A stretch of 64,000 nt of DNA. Source: Sva-07 sp963717385 (GTDB lineage: Bacteria; Actinomycetota; Acidimicrobiia; Acidimicrobiales; Ilumatobacteraceae). The notes beneath the pieces were generated by a model that saw only the letters and a program-made list of their open reading frames with translations, was not told where the DNA came from and did no database searches. Each line of letters begins with the position of its first letter. Position 1 is the stretch's first letter. A program made the position numbers and the translations under genes. The stretch lies in contig CAVQWE010000003.1 of the NCBI GenBank assembly GCA_963717385.1, positions 186,001 through 250,000 on the forward strand. The letters run 5' to 3'. Shown one piece after another: positions 43,020 through 53,008 of the stretch.

Positions 43020-44429
43020 GCGTGCGGTGGACACAGGTGAAGAAGCTGGTCACGGCCGAGGCGTTCCGCGCACACTGTGCCGAGCTCGGCATCGAGATCC
43101 CGATCGACGACACCGTCGACCCGGCGGGCGTGCTCGCCGAGTCGGTCGACATCGGCGACGGCGCATCGGGAACGCTGCGCGCACCGAATCGATTCGCCGT
43201 GCTGCCGATGGAAGGGTGGGATGGCACCACCGACGGTCGGCCGACCGATCTCGTTCGGCGACGTTGGCAACGCTTCGGCGCCAGCGGATGCGGGCTCGTG
43301 TGGGGCGAGGCCACTGCGGTGCGCGCCGACGGTCGTGCGAACCCGAACCAACTGATCCTCGACGAGCACACTGTCGACGAGATCGCCGAGTTGCGGGGCC
43401 TGCTCGATCCGACACAGGTGACCGGCATGCAGCTCACGCACTCGGGTCGCTGGTCGCGTCCCGAGGGAGCCCCGCTGCCGCGGACGGCGTACTCGCATCC
43501 CTTGCTCGATCAGCGCCTGGGTGTCGACGCCCGGGCGGTGTTCACCGACGACGAACTCGACGAACTCGCCGACGACTACGTCGCTGCCGCCGGTACTCGC
43601 ACAGCAGGCCGGTTTCGACTTCGTCGACGTCAAGCACTGCCACGGCTATCTGCTCCACGAACTGCTCACCGGCTACGACCGCGAGGGACGCTTCGGTGGC
43701 GATCTCCACGGCCGCACCGAGTTCCTCCGCACGGTGGTGACCGGCATCCGCGACCGCGCGCCCGGCCTGGCGATCGCCGTGCGGTTGTCGGCGTTCGACC
43801 TGGTGCCGTTCGTCCCCGGCGACGGGGGAGTGGGCCGACCCGAGACGACCGACCCGTACCGATTCGCGTTCGGAGGTGACGGCACTGGGCTCGGCATCGA
43901 CCTCACCGAGACCCATCAGCTGCTCGACCTGTTCGTCGACCTCGGCATCGGGTTGGTCAGCACCACCGCCGGCAGCCCGTACTACAACCCGCACATCCAG
44001 CGGCCCGCCTATTTCCCGCCGTCCGACGGCTACCAGCCGCCCGAAGACCCGTTGGTGGGTGTGGCCCGCCAACTCGCAGTGACCGCCGAGTTGACGGCTG
44101 CGCACCCCGAGATCGCCGTCATCGGGTCGGGCTACTCGTACGTGCAGGACTGGTTGGCGAACGTCGCACAGGCCGTCGTGACGGCGGGGGGCGCCTCGAT
44201 GGTGGGCCTCGGGCGGATGGTTCTGTCGTACCCCGAGCTGGCCGCCGACGTGCTGGCCGGACGTGAACTCGAACGCGGCTCGATCTGTCGCACGTTCAGC
44301 GACTGCACCACGGCGCCCCGCAACGGCCTGGTGTCGGGCTGCTTCCCGCTCGACCCGTTCTACAAAGAGCACCCGCAGCGCGTCGAGCTCACTCGTGCGA
44401 AGAAGGACGCAAAGGCCCGCCTGCGATGA
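43016..44429 (+). CDS. Old-yellow-enzyme-type NADH:flavin oxidoreductase, frameshifted
   Basis: About 470 residues when joined, longer than standard OYE because of a leading region. Flavin-binding TIM barrel: FAVLPMEGWDGTTDG (normally N-x-M-T/E-G), CGLVWGEATAVRADGRANPNQLIL, QLTHSGRWSRP, FDFVDVKHCHGYLLHELLT (active-site H-x-x-H type), AIAVRLSAFD, GLVSTTAGSPYYNP, then CRTFSDCTTAPRNGLVSGCFPLD. Extra G at about 43595-43598 (AAAVLAQQAGFDF otherwise broken). Coupled to the DapA-like gene. Confidence 0.82.
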
Positions 44430-44432
44430 GTG

Positions 44433-45491
44433 TCAGGCGGGGTAGGGGTGCCAGGTGCCGGTTTCGAAGTCGTGGAGCTTGCACGCCTTGGTCGAGCGGA
44501 GGTAGTCGCTGACGCGAATCGGACGTTCGTCGACCTGATCGGGGAACGCCTCGGCGATCGCTCGTGCGGCTTCGGGAAGCCGGTAGCACGGCACCTTCAT
44601 GTCGACGTGGTGGGGGAGATGCACCATGATCCAATGGAAGAAGAAGTCCCAGCCCGGCGGCCCCCACAAGATGGTGGTTCCCTCGACCTGGCCCCGGAAT
44701 CGGTTCCATTCGCGGCGCGGCCACCAACGGATCTCGGGTGCGATGTGGTGCACGTGGACCACCCAGCCAATCGTCTGGCAGAAGAGCAGGAACGGCACCA
44801 CGACCACTTTCACCCACTGCCAGATGCCTCCGGTTCCGTCGATCGCGACGAGGAGGGCGAGCGTGCCGAGCGCAAAGACGGCGACCAACGCCTGGTCGCG
44901 GCGCATCTGCTTGCGCCACCGCGCCGGCGGGGTGAAGCGAACCATCTTGTTCCACCACACCTCGCGCAGGTAGTAGGCGCCGGCGCCGAACGGTCCCCAC
45001 TCGAGCCGGTGGCGCCATTTGGCGAATCGCCCGAGTTCTTCGTACTGCTCGACGGTGAGCGGATGCCACACGAAGTCGAGACCCTGCTTGAGGGTGTGGC
45101 CGTGGTGCACACGGTTGTGGCCGAACACCCAGACCTCGACGGCGTGCAGCGATGGGAGCATCGACAGGCGTGCGACGACGGCGTTCAGTCGCTTGGAGTC
45201 GAACAGGGCATCGTGGGCAGCGTCGTGGCCGATCACGAACAGCCCGGCCACCATCATCCCGGCCAACAGCCACAGCGGGACGAGCAACAGTGGGTTGTTC
45301 GTCGAGAGCAGGCCCCACACGGCGAGGCCGAAGATCACCACGTCGCGTCCGAACAGCAACAGGCCCCGAGCGGTCGAACGCTGGTAGCAGTGCTCGGGAA
45401 TGACGTCGAGCACTGGCTTGAGGCCGGTGGGCGTCTCGATCATGGCGTCGGAGCTTCGGACGAGTTGGGTGCGGCTGGCAGTGGCGGACAT
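44433..45491 (-). CDS. Membrane fatty acid desaturase
   Basis: 352 residues with about four hydrophobic segments and all three His boxes: FVIGHDAAHDALF (HxxxH), VFGHNRVHHGHT (HxxHH), and MVHLPHHVDMKVP (HxxHH-type). Family members are di-iron acyl-lipid or acyl-CoA desaturases; here the spacing resembles bacterial omega-6/delta-12-type enzymes. Regiospecificity unknown. A palindromic operator candidate (45519-45536) lies just upstream. Confidence 0.88.
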   Translation of the reverse strand: MSATASRTQLVRSSDAMIETPTGLKPVLDVIPEHCYQRSTARGLLLFGRDVVIFGLAVWGLLSTNNPLLLVPLWLLAGMMVAGLFVIGHDAAHDALFDSKRLNAVVARLSMLPSLHAVEVWVFGHNRVHHGHTLKQGLDFVWHPLTVEQYEELGRFAKWRHRLEWGPFGAGAYYLREVWWNKMVRFTPPARWRKQMRRDQALVAVFALGTLALLVAIDGTGGIWQWVKVVVVPFLLFCQTIGWVVHVHHIAPEIRWWPRREWNRFRGQVEGTTILWGPPGWDFFFHWIMVHLPHHVDMKVPCYRLPEAARAIAEAFPDQVDERPIRVSDYLRSTKACKLHDFETGTWHPYPA

Positions 45492-45518
45492 GGTCCTCCT
45501 CGGAGAGTTGGAGCCAGC

Positions 45519-45536
45519 CTACCGACCAGTAGGTAG
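45519..45536. promoter_or_regulatory. Candidate TetR-type operator upstream of the desaturase
   Basis: CTACCGACCAGTAGGTAG, an 18-base near-palindrome (CTACC-AC-GT-GGTAG symmetric), 27 bases upstream of the desaturase start. Similar ACCGACYRGTMGGT operators are bound by TetR-family lipid regulators. No regulator gene is adjacent. Confidence 0.35.
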
Positions 45537-45581
45537 AGCGGCAAGCATCAGAGTCGCTGGATGGGCGCCGCGCGTGTGCAC

Positions 45582-45598
45582 GATGTGTCTGACACATC
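45582..45598. promoter_or_regulatory. Perfect 8-bp inverted repeat, candidate GntR-type operator upstream of the MBL gene
   Basis: GATGTGTC-T-GACACATC, 8-bp arms, one-base centre, 50 bases before the MBL start. It fits the N-GT-N-AC-N form used by FadR/GntR-type regulators. Lies in the 156-base divergent region. Confidence 0.35.
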
Positions 45599-45647
45599 TC
45601 GTACGCCTCTGTGCTCAACTGGAGGTGACCGCACAACGGAGGCAGCG

Positions 45648-46712
45648 ATGACCGAACCCATCAGATCGCGAGTGCTCGACGAGCTGCGGCTGACCGTGAT
45701 CGTCGACAACGAGACCGACACCTTGTCGAGCGTCGACAGCGGCGTGCCGCAACTGCCCGAGATCGCATCACATGTGGCGCGGCGCCCGTCGACTCGAGAA
45801 CACGCCGGGCATGGCTGCGTCACCGTGTTCGACCACCTCTGCGTGGCCTGCCACGGGCTGTCGGTGCTGGTGACCGGCGTGGTCGGCGACGAGACCCGCA
45901 CCATGCTGTTCGATGTGGGCCCCTACGGGGACGTCTGGCTCGACAACGCCGACCGGCTCGGCGTCGACCTCTCCGCCATCGACACCGTGTTCCTGTCGCA
46001 CTGGCACTGGGATCACAGCGGAGGGCTCCCGGCTGCTGTCGAGGCGATCACAGCGGCACGCCAGGCCGCCGGCAATGCCGACCCGGTGGTGGTCGATGTG
46101 CACCCCGATCGGCCCGATCAGCGCGGTATCCAATCACCCGGCGGCACCTTCGTGATGCTGCCCGAAGAACCAACGATCGACGCGCTCGCCGCCGCTGGTG
46201 GGCAGGTCGAACAACTCGGAGTCGACCACCTGATGGGCAACGGTTTCTTCCTGGGCAGTGGGGCGATCGCTCGCACCACTGCCTACGAGGCCGGCCTCGT
46301 CGGGCACCACTCGTTCCGCTTCGACGCCGGCCCCGACGGCGAAGATCTCGTGGTTGCGGACCCGTTGATCATGGACGAGCGTTTCGTTGCCGCCGAGGTC
46401 CGCGGTCGTGGTGTCACGGTGCTGTCGGCGTGTTCTCACGCTGGCATCGTCAACGCGTGCCTCGGAGCGAAGGCCCGGTTCCCAGGCTCGCCGATCGACG
46501 TGGTGCTCGGCGGCTATCACCTTGCCGGCGGCCCCATGGAGCCGCGGATCGGCCCGACGGTCGACGACCTCGACAACCTGATCGACCCGCGCATCGTCGC
46601 CCCAGGTCATTGCACCGGTTGGCGAGCCAAAGCAGCGCTCGCCGACCGGTTCGCCCCCGGCCGGTACGGCCCCTCAGTGGTCGGCACCTCCTACGTGCTG
46701 CGCGCCGAGTGA
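45648..46712 (+). CDS. MBL-fold metal-dependent hydrolase (COG1237-type)
   Basis: 354 residues. Metal-binding HxHxDH motif in LSHWHWDHSGG, then VDVHPDR, CSHAGIVNA, LGGYHLAGG and PGHCTGWRA, the ligand set of the COG1237/'dihydropterin synthase-like' subgroup. Long N-terminal region with IVDNETDTLSSVDSG. Reaction unknown; relatives act on cyclic phosphates or pterin-like substrates. GGAGG RBS precedes ATG 45648. Confidence 0.85.
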   Translation: MTEPIRSRVLDELRLTVIVDNETDTLSSVDSGVPQLPEIASHVARRPSTREHAGHGCVTVFDHLCVACHGLSVLVTGVVGDETRTMLFDVGPYGDVWLDNADRLGVDLSAIDTVFLSHWHWDHSGGLPAAVEAITAARQAAGNADPVVVDVHPDRPDQRGIQSPGGTFVMLPEEPTIDALAAAGGQVEQLGVDHLMGNGFFLGSGAIARTTAYEAGLVGHHSFRFDAGPDGEDLVVADPLIMDERFVAAEVRGRGVTVLSACSHAGIVNACLGAKARFPGSPIDVVLGGYHLAGGPMEPRIGPTVDDLDNLIDPRIVAPGHCTGWRAKAALADRFAPGRYGPSVVGTSYVLRAE

Positions 46713-46767
46713 TCTGACACCGCCGATCACCGCGCCTGGCACACTGGGTGTGGCGAAAGGAGTCGCG

Positions 46768-47749
46768 ATGTCGTCAGCGATCACGATCGAAGGACTGCAC
46801 AAGGCGTTCGGTTCCACCCACGCACTCGACGGGCTCGACCTCGACGTTCGCACCGGCGAAGTCCACGGTTTCCTCGGCCCGAACGGCGCCGGCAAGACCG
46901 TCACGATCCGCATCCTGCTCGGCCTGCTGCGCGCCGACAGCGGTACAGCCACCTTGCTCGGCGGCGACCCATGGCGCGACGCCGTCGAACTCCACCGCCG
47001 CATCGCCTATGTCCCGGGCGACGTCAACCTGTGGCCCAACCTGTCGGGCGGTGAAACGATCGACCTGCTGACCAGGTTGCGCTCACCCGACGAGCCGCCG
47101 AGACAGCGGTGGCATCGACCGGGCCAAGCGCGACGACCTCATCGAGCGACTGGCACTCGACCCGAGCAAGAAGAGTCGCACCTACTCCAAGGGCAATCGT
47201 CAGAAGGTGGCGCTGATCGCTGGGCTGTCATCCGACGCCGAACTGTTGCTGCTCGACGAACCGACGTCGGGGCTCGATCCGCTGATGGAATCGGTGTTCC
47301 AGGACTGCATCCTCGACGCCACCAGCGAAGGTCGCACGGTGCTGCTGTCGAGCCACATCCTCGCCGAGGTCGAGAAGCTGTGCGATCGGGTCACGATCAT
47401 CCGGCAGGGCCGCGCCGTGCAGACGGGCACCCTCGGCGAGATGCGCCACCTCACGCGCACCAGCATCACCGTGGCCACCGACCGGCCGATCGACGGGCTC
47501 GAGGTCATCGATGGGGTGCACGACGTGGCGGTCGACGACGGTCACGTCCGGTTCGACGTCGATGCTCGAGCGCTCGACGAGACCATCCGACACCTGTCGA
47601 GCTTCGGTATTCGTTCGCTCGTCAGCCATCCACCCACTCTCGAAGAGCTGTTCCTGCGCCACTACGGCGACGAGCTCGAGGCCGCCAACGGCCATGTTTC
47701 CGCCAACGGTGATGAGGTCGATGCGCCGGAGGCGGGTGAGCGTCGATGA
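46768..47749 (+). CDS. ABC-2 type exporter ATP-binding protein, frameshifted
   Basis: About 326 residues when joined. AAAGGAG RBS before ATG 46768. Walker A GPNGAGKTVTI (Thr-Val replacing Ser/Thr-Thr), Q-loop YVPGDVNLWPNLSGGETIDLL, signature YSKGNRQKVALIAGL (atypical SKGNRQK replacing LSGGQ, as in known EcsA-like families), Walker B LLLLDEPTSGLDPLM, H-loop LSSHILAEVEKL. The frame moves by +1 near 47095-47120. The stop overlaps the permease start (ATGA). Confidence 0.85.
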
Positions 47750-49408
47750 CCGAGCTCGCGGTCGATTCGACCGTCACCACCGCGGCGGTGTTGGCCGACC
47801 GCCCACCCCGATCGAGCGGCTCGTCATTCACCGGAACGCGCCGATTGTCGTGGCTGGTGCTGCGCCGAGATCGGTTCCGGATTGCGATGTGGTTGCTCGG
47901 CCTCGTCGGGCTCATGGCAGTGTCGGCGGCGAGCATCGTGGCGCTCTACACCACCCCCGACGACCTCGAGGGGTACGCCCGTACCGTGCGCGACAACGCG
48001 GCGTTGATCATTCAGGCGGGTCCGGGGTATGGCCTCGACGACCCCACGCTCGGCGCTGTGGTGATGAACGAGACGGCCCAGTGGTTGTTCATCGCAGCGG
48101 CAGTGATGAGCGTGTTCATGGTGGTGCGACACACCCGCACCGAGGAAGAGACCGAGCGCGCCGAATTGGTACGAGCCCTGCCGGTCGGCCGACACGCAGC
48201 GCTCGCGTCGGCGATGTTCGGCGCCTTCGCCGCCAACGCCGCGATCGCCACCGGCAACGTCATTGCGCTCGTGGGCTTCGGTCTGCCGGCTGCTGGTTCG
48301 TTGGCTTTCGGCGCGTCGATGCTGGGCGTCGGCATGGTGTTCGCCGGGGTTGCTGCGGTGACCGCCCAGGTCGCCGGTGGATCGCGTGCCGCGCTGGCGA
48401 TCGGCGGTGCGGCCGTTGGGGTGGCGTTCGTGTTGCGGGCGATCGGCGATGTCGGCAACGGGGTGCTCTCGTGGCTGTCGCCGATCGGGTGGGCTCAGGC
48501 AATCCGCGCCTTCGCCGACGAACGGTGGTGGGTGCTGATCCTTCCGGTCGCCGCCACCTCGGGGCTCGTGCTGGCGGCGCGTGCGCTTCAAGACCACCGT
48601 GACTACGGCAGTGGGCTGATCGCGCAGCGCAGCGGTCGTCCGGAAGCGACCGCTCGTCTCTCGACGGCGCTCGGTTTGGCGGTGCGCCTCCAACGGGGGG
48701 CGTTGATCGGCTGGGCGGTCGGGCTCGGAGCGCTGGCGTTCTTCTACGGTCTCGTCGGCGATCAGGCCGAACAGATCCTCGAGGACAATCCGGACATGGC
48801 CGACTTCTTCGCTCAGCTCGGGATGGGATCTGTCACCGACGCGTTCTTGTCGACGGCGATGTTGATCATGGCGCTCTTCGCAACCGGGTTCACGGTGTCG
48901 TCCGTGCTGCGGCTTCGTTCGGAAGAACTGTCCGGGCGCGTCGACCCGCTGCTCGCGGCGCCGGTCAGTCGGCGCCGATGGGCGTTGAGCCATCTCGGAT
49001 TCGCGACTGGTCGGCTCCGCGATCCTCGGTCTGGTGTGCGGCGCAGCGATGGGCGCAGGAGCAGCCTTGGTGCTCGGTGACCTCGGCCGCGTTGGCGAAC
49101 TCACGGCGGCGGGGCTGGTGATGGTGCCGGCGATGTGGGTGCTGGCCGCTAGTGCTCTGCTGCTCCACGGCGTGCAACCTCGGTGGTCGTTGGCGTCGTG
49201 GGCCATGGTGGCCTGGGCGTTCGTGGCGGCGATGTTCGGTGGTCTGCTGGAGCTTCCACAGTGGGCGTTGAATCTCTCTCCGTTCCAACACGTTCCGGCG
49301 CTGCCGGCCGCGTCAATGCAGTGGCTGCCGTTGGTGCTCCTCGTGGTGGTCGCCGCTGTGTTCGTGGCGATTGGGCTTGCGGCGCTCGACCGGCGTGACG
49401 TGTCCTGA
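47746..49408 (+). CDS. ABC-2 type exporter permease with 12-helix arrangement, frameshifted
   Basis: About 553 residues when joined, two homologous halves of about six helices each, first helix FRIAMWLLGLVGLMAVSAASIV. The halves repeat the pattern 'RHTRTEEETERAELVRALPVGRHAAL' and 'RLRSEELSGRVDPLLAAPVSRRRW'. Extra G at about 49010 (GFAT-VGSAILGLVCGAAMG otherwise broken); the last four helices follow in the new frame. Such fused permeases pair with one ATPase for multidrug or lipid efflux. Confidence 0.82.
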
Positions 49409-49443
49409 CCAGTCGAATCGTCACGTGGCGAGTCGGGCGGGCG

Positions 49444-49566
49444 TCAGAACACCGCGACCACCACGACGACAGAGAGCACCACGAGGACTGCGAGGCCCAG
49501 GTAGTGAATCGTGCGATTTGGCGCCTCAGGAGGCGGCGGGCTGGAAGGGACGGGTTGGGGCATCAT
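49444..49566 (-). CDS. Small single-helix membrane protein, translationally coupled to the Na+/H+ antiporter
   Basis: 40 residues: a Pro-rich cytoplasmic start (MMPQPVPSSPPPPEAPNR), then one hydrophobic helix (LGLAVLVVLSVVVVVAVF). Its ATG overlaps the antiporter stop (ATGATG/TGA), so translation is probably coupled. Not present in family databases I can recall; function unknown. Codon use is normal. Confidence 0.5.
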   Translation of the reverse strand: MMPQPVPSSPPPPEAPNRTIHYLGLAVLVVLSVVVVVAVF

Positions 49567-50874
49567 GCACCTCTCGGGTCGGGGTTGCCGGGGGTTGTGG
49601 GTTGCTCGACCACCTGGTCGTCGTCGGCTTCGTCGCTGCGGCGGTGCGGCAGCCGTTGGTCGAGGCGAGACATGAAGGGTGTCGCCGTGACACCGTGGAC
49701 AGCGACCGAGAGCACGACCGTGAGCGATGTGATCGCCCACAGCGTCTCGGTGGCGCCTGCGTCGAAGTCGCCCTGGTTGAAGGCGTATGCGAGGTAGTAG
49801 AGGCTGCCCATCCCGCGGATCCCGAAGAACGCAATTGCCGCCCGCTCCCATCGGTGCACCGGCGAACCGACGAGCCCCACGAGCCCAGCGATCGGACGAA
49901 CGATGAACACGAGCGCTGCCGCCACACCCGCCTCGCGCCACCCGAGCGATGCGAGGATGCCGTCACCGACCAGCGCCCCGAAACCGATCAGGACGAGTGC
50001 GAGCATGATCGCCTCGAATTGCTCTGTGAAGGTGTGCATGCGTTGGCGGCGCCGGTCGTCGTTGCCCCTGGTGAGCGCAGCGATGAACACAGCAATGAAC
50101 CCATAGCCCTCGATCGCTTCGGTGAGGCCGTACACGAGCAGAATCGAACCCAGCGAGAACAGCCCTTCCGCCGTGCTGGAGCGGAGATGGTCCCCGCTGT
50201 GGCCGGCGAACCAGGCGAGTGCCCGACCGAGGAGCCAGCCGGCTGCAACTCCGGCGACGATGCGGTAGACGACGTCGACCGCGACCCACTCGCCGAGCGC
50301 AGCACCCACCGATCCGGTGCTCGCCACTGCGAGTGCGAGGTAGGTGAAGGGGAACGCGAGCCCGTCGTTGAGGCCGGCCTCGGCCGTGAGGGTGAAACGT
50401 ACCTCGTCGCGGTCTTGCGAACCCGGGGGGCCGACCTGTACGTCCGACGCCAGCACCGGGTCGGTGGGTGCAAGCACGGCGCCGAGCAGGATGGCCGGTG
50501 CGACACCGAGGCCGAGCCACCACCAGCCGAGCACGGCGGCTGCGCCGATCGTGAGCGGCATCGTGACCGCCAACAGGCGCCACACCGAACTCCAACTGGC
50601 GAGCCCGGGACGGCGTTCGAGCTTCAGGCCGACGCCGGCGAGCGAGATGATGACCACCAGCTCGGTGACGACCTCGATCATCGCCGAGTCGCGGGTGTGA
50701 CGTGAGCGGCATGGGCCCGGCCAGTTGCTCGGACGCCCAGAACACTCCGGCCCCGGCAGCGACGTACACGATCGGCAGTGACAGCGGCCGTTCGGAGAAG
50801 TACCGCGGCAACACGGTCATCGCCAGCAGCGCCGATCCGGCGAGAAGGAACCAGCCGATGTGGGCGTCGATCAT
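49563..50874 (-). CDS. Na+/H+ antiporter (CPA1/NhaP type), frameshifted near N-terminus
   Basis: About 436 residues when joined, 12 hydrophobic segments. First helix GWFLLAGSALLAMTVLPRYF; ILLGAVLAPTDPVLASDVQVG includes the CPA1 signature; FTLTAEAGLNDGLAFPFTYL contains the paired Asn-Asp (ND) ion-binding site of the CPA1/NhaP group; FFGIRGMGSLYYLAYA is a further conserved block. One extra C near 50695 separates MPLTS from TRDSAMIEVVTELVV. Cation specificity inferred only. Confidence 0.85.
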
Positions 50875-51046
50875 ACGGATGCGGCTCTACCCCGTTCGAC
50901 GCGAGGCCCAACCGCTCACGGTGTGAGGCCTGAGAGTTTGGTGGCGTCGTGAGGCCATCGGCGAAGGGGCGGTCACCGGCTCGTGCTACTTCGCCCCGAG
51001 CGTCGAGGAACTCGCAGCCGTCACCAGCGCCTGACACACTCGAGCA

Positions 51047-51433
51047 ATGGCCAGTGTGCACGTCATCGCTTTCGACCACCTCGTGCTCGCCTGCGCCGAC
51101 GTCGAACGGACCCTGGCCTGGTACACCACCACCCTCGGGCTGGCGCCTGAACGTGTCGACGAGTGGCGTCGAGGAGATGCCCCGTTCCCGTCGGTACGCG
51201 TCAACGCCGACACGATCATCGACCTGATCGCTTCGACCGACCGATCGGCCGACGACGGCCGCCTCGATCACATCTGCCTCGTCGTCGAGGAAGTCGACCT
51301 CGCAACCCTCGCCACATCAGGCGAGTTCGACGTGGTCGAAGGACCTGCGCGCCGTTCCGGCGCGCGAGGCGAGGGCACCTCGTTGTACGTGCGCGATCCC
51401 GACGGTTTGGTCGTCGAACTCCGCCACTACTGA
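51047..51433 (+). CDS. VOC-family (glyoxalase/dioxygenase superfamily) protein
   Basis: 128 residues. FDHLVLACADVERTLAWYTTTLGLAPERVDEWRRG, then LDHICLVVEEVDL and YVRDPDGLVVELRHY, giving the paired beta-alpha-beta-beta-beta module with His and Glu metal ligands. Substrate unknown. The 172 bases upstream hold no gene I can support; a fragment near 50968-51035 reads ITGSCYFAPSVEELAAVTSA-like but lacks a start. Confidence 0.85.
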   Translation: MASVHVIAFDHLVLACADVERTLAWYTTTLGLAPERVDEWRRGDAPFPSVRVNADTIIDLIASTDRSADDGRLDHICLVVEEVDLATLATSGEFDVVEGPARRSGARGEGTSLYVRDPDGLVVELRHY

Positions 51434-51458
51434 GGCAGTCGGCGACCGGTCGGGGTTG

Positions 51459-52136
51459 TCAGGAACCGAGGTTCGACACGAACTCGGCGATCAGGTCGGC
51501 GACCTCGGAGGCGTGTGTGTCCTCGTGCATCGAGTGACCACCGCCGTCGACCACGGTCAGATGCGCATCGGGCATCTTGCGTTCGAGGTACTGGCCGGAG
51601 CCCGTGTACTCGGGGCGATCGTCGCCGCCGGCGAGCACCAGCGTGGGTGTTTCGATGTCGGCCAAGCGGTCCATCACCACCGAGTCCTCCTGCAGGTTCA
51701 TCGTGGTCACCTGCTCGGGCACGCCGAACCGGTGCGCGTTTCGACGTGACCGCTCGTTCCAGCCCTCGCGTTTGGCCGGGTCGCGGAAACCGGGACCGGT
51801 GTTGAGCACCACGATCGCACGAGCGACGCCGGGGCGTGTCGCCACATGGGCGAGCGCCAGGTAACCGCCGAGGGAGTGGCCGACGAGCACCGCTGGCTCG
51901 TCGAGGTCGGCCAGCACGTCGTCGAGGTCGGCGAGTGCCCGATCGCGTGTGTACTCGGCGGGATCGTCGGGGACCGCCGACTCGCCGTGTCCGAGCAGGT
52001 CGACGGCAATCGTGCTGTATCGGTCGGAGAGCAGTTCGGTGCAGCGGTCCCATGTGGCCGACGAGGTGCCCATGCCGTGCACGAACACGATCGGTGCACC
52101 TGCGCCGCGCCGCACGGTATGTAGACGAGTCGTCAT
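51459..52136 (-). CDS. Alpha/beta hydrolase
   Basis: 225 residues from ATG 52136. PIVFVHGMGTSSATWD, nucleophile elbow LVGHSLGGYLAL (Ser), acid in LVLAGGDDRPEYTG and His in VVDGGGHSMHEDTHA. Typical MhpC/lipase-like esterase. Located 2 bases after the panB stop on the same strand, so co-transcribed; panB adjacency does not assign a substrate. Confidence 0.9.
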   Translation of the reverse strand: MTTRLHTVRRGAGAPIVFVHGMGTSSATWDRCTELLSDRYSTIAVDLLGHGESAVPDDPAEYTRDRALADLDDVLADLDEPAVLVGHSLGGYLALAHVATRPGVARAIVVLNTGPGFRDPAKREGWNERSRRNAHRFGVPEQVTTMNLQEDSVVMDRLADIETPTLVLAGGDDRPEYTGSGQYLERKMPDAHLTVVDGGGHSMHEDTHASEVADLIAEFVSNLGS

Positions 52137-52138
52137 GA

Positions 52139-52987
52139 TCACTCTCCGTATTCGTGCTCGGGCGCCGGATACACGCCGGACTCGACGTCGTCTCGGAACG
52201 CCAGCGCGGCGTCGAGCAGGGTCTGCCCGATCGAGGCGTACTGCTTGACGAACTTCGGGATGCGGCCACGGGTGAATCCCGCCCAGTCGCTCCAGACCAG
52301 CAACTGCCCGTCGCATTCGGGCCCGGCGCCGACCGAGATCGTGGGGATCGCCAGTTCGGCGGTGACCTGTCCGGCGACAGCCGAGGGCACCATCTCGAGC
52401 ACCACTGCGAATGCCCCCGCCTCTTCGACCGCGTGAGCGTCGGCCAGCAGTTGCTCGGCTCCGTCACCTCGCCCCTGGATGATGTGCCCGCCGAGGCCGT
52501 GTTCGCTCTGCGGTGTGAATCCGATGTGCGCCATCACGGGGATGCCAGCGCGAACGATCCGCTTGATCTGCTTCGCACTGCGGACCCCACCCTCGAGCTT
52601 GACGGCGTGGGCGCCGGTCTCCTTCATGAAGCGGATCGCCGTGGCGAGCGCTTCGTCGGGTCCGTTCTCGTACGAGCCGAACGGCATGTCGGCGATCACG
52701 AGCGCACGTTTGGCGCCGCGCACGACCGCACCGGTCAACGGGATCAGTTCGTCGACGGTGACCGGAATGGTCGTGTCGTAGCCGAACACGGTGTTGCCGG
52801 CGGAGTCGCCGACGAGCAGGAAGTCGATGCCGGCGTCATCGAAGATCGACGCCGACAGGTAGTCGTAGCTGGTGAGGCCGGTGATCTTGATGCCTTGTTC
52901 CTTGGCCCGCTGGAAGTGGCGGGTGCGGACACGTTTGAGCGCCGGGTCGGCCTGGCCAGCCCCGTAGGGCCGTTGTTCGTCGGTCAC
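52139..52987 (-). CDS. panB: 3-methyl-2-oxobutanoate hydroxymethyltransferase
   Basis: First committed step of pantothenate/CoA synthesis, using methylene-THF. 282 residues. ITGLTSYDYLSASIFDDAGIDFLLVGDSAGNTVFGYDTT (metal-binding Asp), AVKLEGG, HIGFTPQSEHGLGGHIIQGRG, and LEMVPSAVAGQVT (catalytic Glu). Complete at both ends, with no other pan genes in the window. Confidence 0.97.
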   Translation of the reverse strand: MTDEQRPYGAGQADPALKRVRTRHFQRAKEQGIKITGLTSYDYLSASIFDDAGIDFLLVGDSAGNTVFGYDTTIPVTVDELIPLTGAVVRGAKRALVIADMPFGSYENGPDEALATAIRFMKETGAHAVKLEGGVRSAKQIKRIVRAGIPVMAHIGFTPQSEHGLGGHIIQGRGDGAEQLLADAHAVEEAGAFAVVLEMVPSAVAGQVTAELAIPTISVGAGPECDGQLLVWSDWAGFTRGRIPKFVKQYASIGQTLLDAALAFRDDVESGVYPAPEHEYGE

Positions 52988-53008
52988 GCGTCCACCGTAG
53001 ACTGTTCA

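Noticed and set aside
50875..51046. Coding remnant before the VOC gene (ends with VEELAAVTSA)
   Set aside because: The stretch is open for only about 35 codons with no start codon or RBS; it might be a fragment of a decayed gene but cannot be supported.
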